64,000 nt of DNA from Chimonanthus salicifolius (lineage: Eukaryota; Streptophyta; Magnoliopsida; Laurales; Calycanthaceae), in contig CM023542.1 in the NCBI GenBank assembly GCA_013350335.1, forward strand, positions 2,232,001 to 2,296,000, given 5' to 3'. The position numbers and the translations under genes are program-made. Every line of letters begins with the position of its first letter. Positions within the stretch are counted from its first letter, which is position 1. Shown piece by piece: positions 1 to 10,700 of the stretch. Under the pieces are notes generated by a model that saw nothing but the letters and a program-made list of their open reading frames with translations, was not told the origin of the DNA and did no database searches.

Positions 1-59
1 GCGGGTCCATGTGTAGGCTCAAAGCGGACAATATTGTACCAGCGGGACGGGTTGTTACA
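1..59 (+). mobile_element. 3' end of a TRIM-type LTR, cut by the window edge
   Basis: The first 59 bases end in GGGTTGTTACA and contain AAAGCGGACAATATTGT. The same end is seen in the LTRs at 8331-8527, 8621-8871 and 21236-21481. It is therefore the 3' end of an LTR of the same short, non-coding element family. Its 5' part and any partner LTR lie outside the window. Confidence 0.6.
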
Positions 60-1551
60 ATGTTAGGCTGGGATTTAAGAAAACATTTAGAGAAACCTAA
101 GATAGCTGCTCTCATACAATAAACAGTTCTAGAAATTTCTTAGCTATCAGAAAACTTTTCAACAAACTCAAATGCATCAAAAGGCAAAGATGAGGACAAA
201 CTAAAGGAAGAATCACAACATGCAAAAAAAACCACAATGCTAGTGAGAAATCACAAGCCCCAACCTAGTGTATGTGAAACTCGAGTTTTCCAAGACTTAT
301 GACATCCATCATCTAGGCAAAACAAAAAAGGGTGTGTGTGGGGGGGGCGGCTGGGGGGTGGGGAAGGGGGGGGGTGGGGGTGGTGGGTGTTGGGGATTTC
401 TTATGACATCCATCATCTAGCCCCAACCTGCCACAAAGTCCAAAATAACAACGCAACATAATGCCATCATGTGGCCTCTCCTTTTTCATATAATATAGTA
501 GGACCATTATCTAATTGGGTAGTATCTACTCATGGACTGTAGAGGCCATTTGATTATTTATTATTTATTTATTAATCTTAAAGATCCATTGGGGGCATTT
601 CATCCTCATGGCCTTAATTAGTCAAATAAAAAATCCTGCAACCACTGGACCTGTTTAAGTTCCCCAAATAACTGTCCTCTTTTTTTTTTTTTTTAAAGAT
701 TCTCCAAATAACTTTCTTCTCAATAAAGGATCATTAATATCAGCTCCATCAAATAAAGAAATAAAGGAGAGTAAACATGAATTTAGTTACAAATCATGGA
801 AAAGAACTTTCTCATTTCTTATATAAGAATTGGATCTACCCACAATGGGATAAGTTGTGTCATTTCTCTACCTAATACATGAAGGCATCTCTTTCTTCAT
901 CACAAGAAGAATTACATCTCCCCTCAATACATAAAACCATCTCTTTCTTCATCACAAGAAGCATTCACCTAACTGATATTGTATCTAGAACAGGTTCTTG
1001 AGGAGCCTAAATCTGCTCAAGTCATGCTTTCCTGGCTGCCAACAACTGTCCCACTGACACAAATCCTAGACATGCAATACACTGGTATTTCTACAATTTT
1101 AACAGTTTCACAGTGCTGAAGAATGATAACCGGATGCATGATCCAGTGCTGGCCCCAGAATGTGGCCTGATAGGCCTTGTGGACAAAATGGATGTATGAC
1201 AATTTACAGGGATAGGGGATGTGAAGAAAGCATATGGTTGGGATGGGTAAAATTTCACCCAATTGGATTGCTACTGCCATACATTCAAGGGCTTGGAAAA
1301 GGAAGATTGAACTAATGTTTCTGTCTTTTTTCAGTTAGTCTAAAAGTCATACACGTGCAACAAAACATCATCCATCCCCAGTCCATTACATCCCTCATCT
1401 ACTCCCATGGATTTTCATGTCACTTGGTGGGCACCATAAAGCACTGCATCCTTCCCATGCTAATCACCAGCAATATCAAACAGGTAACTATAATTTAGCA
1501 CAAGTTACTTTAGTTAAGTGATTCTGAAGACAAGATGACACGAGGAATGAC
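60..1551 (-). other. CTR1-like gene intron sequence at the left edge
   Basis: This stretch follows the donor of the last recognisable CTR1-like exon (minus strand). No further EDR1-region or kinase-domain coding similarity can be seen in it on either strand, so I read it as the start of intron 5. It contains a very G-rich tract at about 331-395 flanked by a 21-bp direct repeat (296-316 and 400-420). Confidence 0.5.
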
Positions 1552-1760
1552 CTGAAGGAGCATCGTCAAATATGATGCTTAGAGACTGACAATCCGAGAA
1601 ATATTGCTTGGCTAAGGACCTGAAGCTGTCATTAGTTTCAACTGATGTGAATCTTGGAAGACGAAGAGGTGAAGAAATTGATAGAGAAGATGGACCGTTG
1701 AGTACGGAGTCAGGCAGACATAAGAATCCTGGATTTCCAATCAAGTCAACTAAATATTCC
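1552..1760 (-). CDS. CTR1: CTR1-like exon 5
   Basis: It follows acceptor GTGGCAG and codes for EYLVDLIGNPGFLCLPDSVL, GPSSLSISSPLRLPR and LAKQYFSDCQSLSIIFDDAP. The start is fixed by the split codon shared with exon 4. The donor (GTCATT after TTCAG) is the best-placed one but is inferred. Confidence 0.88.
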
Positions 1761-4700
1761 CTGCCACAAAACAAATGATTTTATTTTATGCCTGTCTGGG
1801 AATGAAAAGATTCCACACTTTAGTCTTTCTTTAATAACAATATACATCATGATGTTGCATCATTGAACTCCTAGGAGAATCTCAAAATAAAGCAGTAATT
1901 AACTCAAGCTGGTATGAGCATAATTGAGAAAGCTAGAAATTCACATCAAGACTAGTCAAATAGGCTTACAGTTTGCCAAAGAAAATAGATGAGAAGCCCT
2001 TCCCCATTCTATCATAGAATAGAGATCTCCAATAAGAACTTCAGTTGCATTTATTTTATGCCAAGAGAGTAAATTAAAATCCACGCTAACCACAACTAAT
2101 GAGAGTAAGAATGTGCTAAGAAGAAACAGCTCTGATACAAGCATGAAATGTTTCCTAGTACAATGCAATAAGAGAAGAGAAGAGGGTGGGACCTTGAAAT
2201 ACACAGCTTTGTTCATCCAATCAAGCTGCTTTTTATGGGCCCCGTGTCCAAGCATAGTTCTTTCCAATGGACCCATCAATATGGTCCCATGTGAGCCCCC
2301 ACAGCACACCCTACATCACATAAGTGGCTGCATGGAGAGGTGTGTAGGGGAAATGCCTTATATCATGTTATATATTCCACAAACCTTAAGTGGGGCCCAT
2401 GTGGAACAACAATAATAAGTTGGTTCAGAAGGCCTATGCTTCAATAATGAGACCAACCAAAAACCATATTGATTGGAGCACTCAAGCCATGGTTCTGAAA
2501 GCAGATCACTAAAAATATCTTTTAACCCCTCCAAAGTCCAAACTTTAAGACCATCAAAAGCACAGTTGTCAATTTTGTTTTGGAGGCCATTTTGGTTTGC
2601 ATCTGAAACAAAATGCTTTGGCGTTTCGGTTGTTTCAATGTTCCATTTTGGAAAAGATGCTATGAGAAATCTGGAAATTTATATATAACAAAAATAAAAG
2701 TAAAAAATTAAATAATGGTGAATAGAGAATTAATAATTAAAAATTAAAAAAAAAAACAAAATAGTAAGTTATATTAAATCATAGAATTAGAAAAAATAAA
2801 TTACTAATGAATCAAGAAGGCAAAGTGTTTAAATAAAGGAAAAAGAAAAAAAAGTATATTCATTTAATTGAAATGTGGTACATTTTTCTGGCTGAAACAC
2901 ATCTATTTCAACCAATTTGGCCAAAACAGAGACTTAAAAGTTGGAAGAGGGTTTTTCATTTCAAAGTCATGTCAAAACGAAACGTTTTCATCCACTTCAG
3001 CCGAAATAGAACAAAATTGATAACTATGTTTAGAACTGCATTCTTTTTGTAGACTTCGGATCAACCAAAGTGATATACAAAGCATATATGTTATTCACGT
3101 AATCACCAGTTGCCACATTAATGAAAGAACCCTGAATTCTCTGTTAAGTTATTACATTACCATGAAGATATTGCAGAAAATCTACTTGGGACAAATAGCC
3201 AACAAGGGAAATTTTTTCACTTCATATAATTCGATACATGTAACTGATCTCTTTACCTTGCTACTGGATTGAGAGTTTGTCAATGAAAACATGATTAAGA
3301 GCATTATTATTTTTTGCAAAAAATTAGAAAAGGAATTAAGAGCATAATTAATTGTTGCTAAAAGTTAAGCAATATAATGTGTGGAAACCTTATAAAGGAA
3401 GTTAAGTCTCAAAAGTCACTGTGTCATTGTTATCTATGAAAGAAGTGATAAATATTAACTAGTAAAGATACCTATCAGAACCAAACTGCACAAGACAGGA
3501 TGAAGCATCTTCACTACAACAATATTTGCAACCCTTGGCAATGCGGCATGGTAAATCAATTGCATCAGCTAGCACCTACAAGATCAGAGTATTTTGAACA
3601 TGACCCTTGGCTAAGAAACAGGTTGATATGTGAAAATTTGTTAATCAAACATAACAATAGGAAAATATGAAAAAACCAAACAGCAACACAAGAGAACCTT
3701 TATCCATATCATTTTGAATAACAAAGAAAGAGAACATTTACGTAAGATGAGAGACTGCCACCATTCCATTGAAGAAAGTTGGAAATAGAGAAAGACGAAA
3801 GTAATGACCCTCAAATAAGAGAAGTTTAAAGTTTTTGAACTACTGACTAGAATTTATTGAGTTTGGATTCAATACAATGGGGGAAACTGAAAAGTGGATT
3901 TTTGAGAACCCTGCAGCTGTTATATCATTAGCAACTCAATGCTCAGTTTCTTAGGCAAGTCCTAGTTGGGATTTGCCTTATTTGATTCTTTCCATTACCT
4001 AAGTTGCATGGATCTGAGTACTTGTCAGTCTGACGTAGGTGCAAGGTGTAGAACACGGCAAACCAAAAAAAGGGACTTGGAGACTCAGGATCATATTTAA
4101 ATAAATTTGATTTTTTTTTTTAAAGATACCTTCATTAATTCAAAAGAGAGAACAAAGAACAAACAAGCGGAGAAAACCGCTAAAAGAAGAAAAAACCCAA
4201 CCCCACATTACAAGACTCTGTTTACAACTTCAGAAGCTAAGGATAACCCCTGACGAGCTAAGGCATCAGCAGCCGTATTAACAGACCGAGGAGCCCAGGC
4301 CACCTTAAATAAATTTGATTTTAAATGAGAATAAAGTGTAAAACTAACATTGGTAGAAAATAATAACAAATTTTAATCTAAACAATCAAGTGACAAACAT
4401 ATCAATATTTTAATTATATTTCCAAATGAGAATTAATATTTTTGTTATCTTGGAAAACAATGTAAACAACTACTAGAAGAGTCCACAAAGAATCCCTAAA
4501 AGGTCCAACACAGGTGCATGTGTTAGACATGAGTGTAGTACTCATTTTGAAGATCGGAAGTTCACATCTATGACGAGATAGGTTGTACTTGTGAGTGCTT
4601 TTAGGTGTGATATCTTTTTCCGGCTTCTCTTCAAAGAAAGAGTTATGCATAAAAAACTTGGAGTTTAGTTTTTTTTTTTGTGGAGAGAACATAAAAAACC

Positions 4701-7700
4701 AGCACTTGTTGTAGCAACCTCAATGATCAGATTTTGAGGCAAGTCCTTGTTAAGACTTTTCCAAATTTGACTCTTTCAATTACAAGTTCACATTTACAAG
4801 ATGGGCTATACTCGTGAGTCTTTTTAGCTTGATTCGTTTTCTAGATTTCTTTTTTTTTTTTGGAGAAAGAGGAATGCATAAGAGAGAAGAGACTCATTGT
4901 GAAAAGGTCTGGGCTTTCTTTTCATATCTTTTATTAAGGCTTTCTGTGGTTTTTGAGAGAATCCTAGAGTTCTAGGTTTAGAATTTTCAGTCCTCTATTG
5001 AGAAAATCCATTGCATCCTCTCATAATTCTCTCTATAATTTTAGTAGAATCATCTTCCCTTTCATCTATGGATATACGCATCATTGCCAAACTACACGAA
5101 ATTGGCGTCTATTACACAGATAATATTTGGATTTATTTTCTATTTTTCCTATTAAAAGTTTGAATTTATCTTTCTCCACCATGCAACAAATTGGTACAAA
5201 GCTTTTGATCCAAGTAGAAATCTCTTCCACTTCAGTGTGAACATGTTTGGCTTATACATGGTTGGATAATATTTTGTACAGCACAGAGATTCAACAATAG
5301 CCAATAGCTCATACATGGTTTGATTGTGAGCTCTCAAATTCTATGATGGATTCAACGACACTGAATGCAAAGTTTGAGGTGGACAAATTCGATGGGACAG
5401 ACAACTTACAAACTTATTCAAGATCAGCTAATTTAGTTGCCTGTAGATAAGGTTTTGAGGAAGTTCAAGCATTGCTTGGCCTTTGTTAATGATCGATGAA
5501 GGCAATAGATACCAAATGGCATGCAAAAGTGTGTTGACAAGCATCTTCATGGAGGTCAAATGAAACTCTCACCAATATAGAGATTATCACTAGCAATTCA
5601 ATGGCTCACTTTCTCAGTTAAGTCCTAGTTGGACTTTGCCTTATTTGATTCTTTGTCCCTAAAAGTTCACATCTACGGGGGGTTGTGCTTTTAGCTGTGA
5701 TATCCTCTTTTTGCTTTCTCTTTTGAAGAAAAAGGATGTGTATGGAAAGCACCAAACATGGAAGACACTATCAAAGGTTTTTGGTTTCTTTCATCACTTT
5801 TGTTAAGGGTTTTTATATGTTCTTTCGAGGGGAGATCCTACAAGAATGAGATTTTGAGACCTGGATTTTTCGGTTCTTCTCTCTATTGAGAAAACCATTG
5901 TATTCTTGTTGTCCTCTCTTTGAGATTAGTTGCATGATCTCCATTTTTGTTCATGGGCAACCATGTTAATTTGGTGTCTCCTTGTGTGCTACGCAATTGG
6001 ATTGTTTCTGATTTTGTTTTTCCAATTCAAAGGTTTGGATTGAATATTCTCCATAACACAACATCACCAACATATCACCAGGTTCCTTCAATGATAACAT
6101 ACAAAACCTCAAATGAATCGATATAAGGCCTAAAAAATTTGGATTTCTTTTTCTAGTTTTTCGAAGATTCTAAAAAGCATAGTTGCAATTAATAACTTGA
6201 AACTTAAGGTGTTACATTTTTTTAAAGAAAATGACGTGGATCTTATGCTTAGATCCCGATTTTTGAAAACCTTAAATTTTTTGAAAGTTTTTATATTTCA
6301 TAAATTAGTTTTACCAAAATCTAATTTCTCCTTTATGATCCAAACCCATTTTCAAAACATTGGTCGTATAACTTATACATGGTGACATGTAATTACTAAT
6401 CAATGTACACGAGTTTGTTTTTTGTAATCTTGAGCAATATCACATCAATGAGAATCAAGTTGAAATATGATACCATCACCATTTATTTGTCACTAAACTA
6501 ATAATGGTTTGAATACAAGATGCATTAATTATGATTTTTTTTATTTTTTGAAATTTTTATAATATCTAACTTTTTTTGAGAAAATCATGAAAAATCCTAT
6601 GATTTACAAAACCACACGATGATTAAAACGATCGATGATATGATTTCTCAGAACATTGCTCAAAAGTATAAAGTCAAGCAGATCATTATAGGTAAAAAAA
6701 AAATGTTAAGCAATTTACTTTAAACAACAGAGCACGATGCCTGCAGAGACCAACAGCTAGGCTACCCATGGGAAGAACAATAGACCCAACACAATCCTTA
6801 AGAATCTCGATGCATTCCTTCCAGCGGAGGACTAAATCACTTTCTCCAATAGAAGCTGTACCCCTTGTGATCACAGCAACATCTTAGTTACTAGAAGCAT
6901 CACAAGAACAGATGGTGAAATTCCAATAATTTGTACATAAACTGAAATAGATAACTCACCCCATCCGAGAACAGACTAATTTTGCAAGTTGATCAACAAC
7001 CTCTTCTGTGGTAACACAGCCATGGGACAGGCTAAGAGCTGAATTTTCTAGCTCCTTCAGACCAGGATCACCCCTTTTATCAACCAAGACCACTTTAATC
7101 AATGAATTGCTAGAATCAATGGCCCTCAGTGATTCAATTGATGGAATCCGACCATTTTCTTGCAGGTTTGTGCAGACAGTCCATATGTATCGGCTCATTC
7201 CATGAATCAAGTAAAACCCATCTGGTACCTTATCATAATAAGATAAACAGCCACTTACCTGGTAGACATGTAAAATGAAATGGCATATCATGAGATTAGA
7301 CACAATCAAACCCTCAAAGTAACTTATTGTCATCATCACAATCATCTTCTTTAAGCCATTCATCCTAACATTTTGAGGTTGGAATTTATATTTGGATTTG
7401 ACAAATTGTTTTCCATGAGCTAACTGCCTATTTGATGCCCATGGGACTTAAACCCACAATATTTAGGCTGCAACAATGCGTCATTACTAGTTGTGCTACA
7501 GGTTTTTGTCAATAGTTTAAGTGCATGAGTTGTGTGTATTTATGTCAATTTCCACAAACATGGTGAAGATGATGAGTGCTTGTGAGTATGTAATGACAGA
7601 ACTTTCTACAAGAAAAAAATGTTAGAAACTCATATTAGAATTTTATGGACAATGGCTTAAGTCATATTGATCTTCTGAAAACCATCACCATTGAAGCCCT

Positions 7701-10700
7701 AATACATATATCCAGATTCTCTTTATGAGTTCTACTTTTTTGTGTGACATAAATGAAGCCACATTCTTCATCGCCTCAGTATCAATATGTTATTTCCTAC
7801 GACTATCAGAGACCTCATCGATCTCACCATCCTTTTAGTTCCTTGAACTAGCAAAGTCTAACGTAACAAACATGTCCCATATCATATTAACATATGGCAA
7901 TATTTTGAACATATGGCATGGTGGCCTGTTAGCCATACCAAATACAAGGCAACACTCTGGATACACATTTACCAAAAATATTTTTCAAAGGACAGCCATA
8001 TGATCCAAGCATTGGAAAATAAAAGTTATGTTCATTGCCTTTCTTTTTAATTTTGATTATAAATGTTAATACCTCAAAATAGATAGCTAGAAATATGTCC
8101 TTTCAACTTAACTTCTAGTCAATGTTGTAAAAATCAAATTGTACCATAAAATCATTTTAAATCTAGAAGTGTAGAATCATAATATTTGTGAGTGTTCTCC
8201 GAGAAGAAAAAAAAAAATATATATATATATATATAACGTAAAGGATCTAAATAATAATAGTAATAATAATATGAGCAATTGTTCAATTTTTTTTCAATAT
8301 CAAGTAAATATTTATATAGATTGCAAAAATTGTAATACCCACCCACCCAAAAGTCCCACATCGGTTGTGGACTTGGGTGTGGGGGCTTTATATGAGGGGG
8401 CAAACCCTCAACCCATCACAAGGCCTTTTGGGCCTGGCCTGGTGGGTCATGGCCTAATGCAAAGCCGTGAGGGCCCGTGGGACTCAAAGCAGACAATATT
8501 ATGATAGGGTAGGGTCGGGTCGTCACAAATGATATTAGAGTTTGGTTTAACTCTTGGACCAAGGTGTGGGAAGATGAGAGTGGTAGAGCCGGGGACAGCT
8601 CTTTCCAAAGGGAGTAGGATTGTAATGGCTCACACTAGTGGAGGGTGCTTGTGTGAAATTTCGGTCATAGAGAGTTTGTGCTAGAGAGGAGAGCACAAAG
8701 TCCCACAGTGCCTAGGACAAGGAGTGGAGAGGAGGATATAAGCTAACGCTCTCCTCCCTTCTAACACAACGCGTTTTGGGCTCTAATGCGATACTTGGGC
8801 CCAATGCAAAACCGTGAGGGTGTATGGGCTCCAAAGCGGACCATATTGTGCTAGTGGGACGGGTCGTTACAAAAATGAAGTAAAAAAATTGTAAAGCAAT
8901 ATGCAACTATTTAAGTAGAGCACAAATTTTAAAGTCCCAACTTCTAAAAGTATATTACTAGTATATAGTCCCCATTAATGTTGTACAATCAACAATAAAC
9001 TAAAAATACCAACCCAGAGGGGGTTGGCTTGACCATCAAGAAGCTCCTCTCATGAAGGGAGGTCTTGAGTTCGACTCATGCTCATACCCCTCTGGGTCAT
9101 TCCCCATAGGGTTACTCCTCATCGCTTGAACTTGGTATGTCTGTTTAGGGAGGTGTGCACATACCCCAAAGGATTAGTCGGATAAAGACCCCTACAGGTG
9201 AGATGCATGGACACCTTCGTTCATGAAAAAAAATACCTAAAAATTTCAAAGGTCCTAGATGCCCAACAACTCAAGCATTAAAAACCATCAAAACCAATAG
9301 TCACATGCTTTCACATTCCGAATATCCCTATTATTCTATCATTTATAGGGATCGTAAGATTTCTAAATCAGTACGAACGATTCCTCTTCTCATATCGTAC
9401 AAATTGTGGTAGTTGTATAAGCACAACGACACCCTCCCACCTAACTGGCCCCATAACATGCCACAACTCCAATACATTCACATTTGTTATCACAAGATGA
9501 TAACATACATCGGTTACAATAAAAAGGTTCCTTTTTACTTGTAGCCCTTGTTCTTCATACCAAGGCTAATTCCTATCTTCTGAAAGCCTATATGAACCAT
9601 CTTAAATAACATCCTTGATTTTTTCTCCTATTTGGAACAATAGTTAGCTTTTCTTTTAAATATTGCACATATTGTATTTTTGTGTGGCTTATGATAGGGT
9701 CAAATGTAAAATAACTCAAAATTTTGACCCAAGAAGGATAGGATTTTGGCCTTTGATAATGATGATGATGATGATGGCAATGAAGACAATAAAGATGATG
9801 ATGTACTGAACAATGCCCGATACAATAATCTCTTTTTTTTTTTTTGGACAACTTATACTAGTAGAACCTCAATATAAGCAGCTCTCATTGAGATCACACT
9901 TGAAAAAAGTTTAAAAAGAAAAAAAATTTTAAATGCTTTTGTTACTTTTGAGATAGGCCTACAATAGGATGTGGCAATCAATTTGGTGTTTGTGAAGAAA
10001 ACTGCCTCACTAATAGAAATTAAGATTATTCTGTGTAGAAATTTATGGGGAGAGAAGTAAGTTATCAATTACCATTTGATTAAACCAAGGCTCCTTTAAG
10101 CATCCATTCATTTCCGCTGGTTATGAACAACTTGATTCCAACTAGGATAAAGTTAATGAGGTATGCTGTTTGAAGATGATAAGTCACTACTCAAGCCAGA
10201 CAAGAATGCAAGTAGTGGAACAATTTGGAGTGAGACTTTTGAGTAAAAAGATCAGCTAAAAGAAGACAGAATATTTGGAGCACAAGACTATTAGCTCTGG
10301 GAGAGGGGAGAAGGATATGCACAAAACTGACATTACCTAATGCCATCATCTAATAGGTTCTGGTATTTGGGAGTAACTATAAAACAAACAAAGGATTTGT
10401 CAAGATACTACAAATAAGATTAAGACATACAAGATGGGCAAAGTGGAGAAAAGAAAATGGGGTCTATGTGATTATCAATTACCACTTCAGTTGAATGGGC
10501 ATTTCATAAGACAACAATTAGATCTGCTATGGTTAAAGACTCAAAACTGAACTCAACTTGAGATCCCATGAAGTTGAGTAATTTGGCTGAGTCTGGGCCA
10601 GATTCATCCAAGTTTCTTGACTCAACATCCTCTCAGTCTCTTCAGTCTTTTAACTGTGAGATTAGAATCTTTAACTGAATGTTGCAACAGAAAGCAATGG

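Noticed and set aside
1017..1280. Candidate further CTR1 exon (87-residue minus ORF)
   Set aside because: Its sequence has no similarity to the region between the EDR1 domain and the kinase or to the kinase itself.
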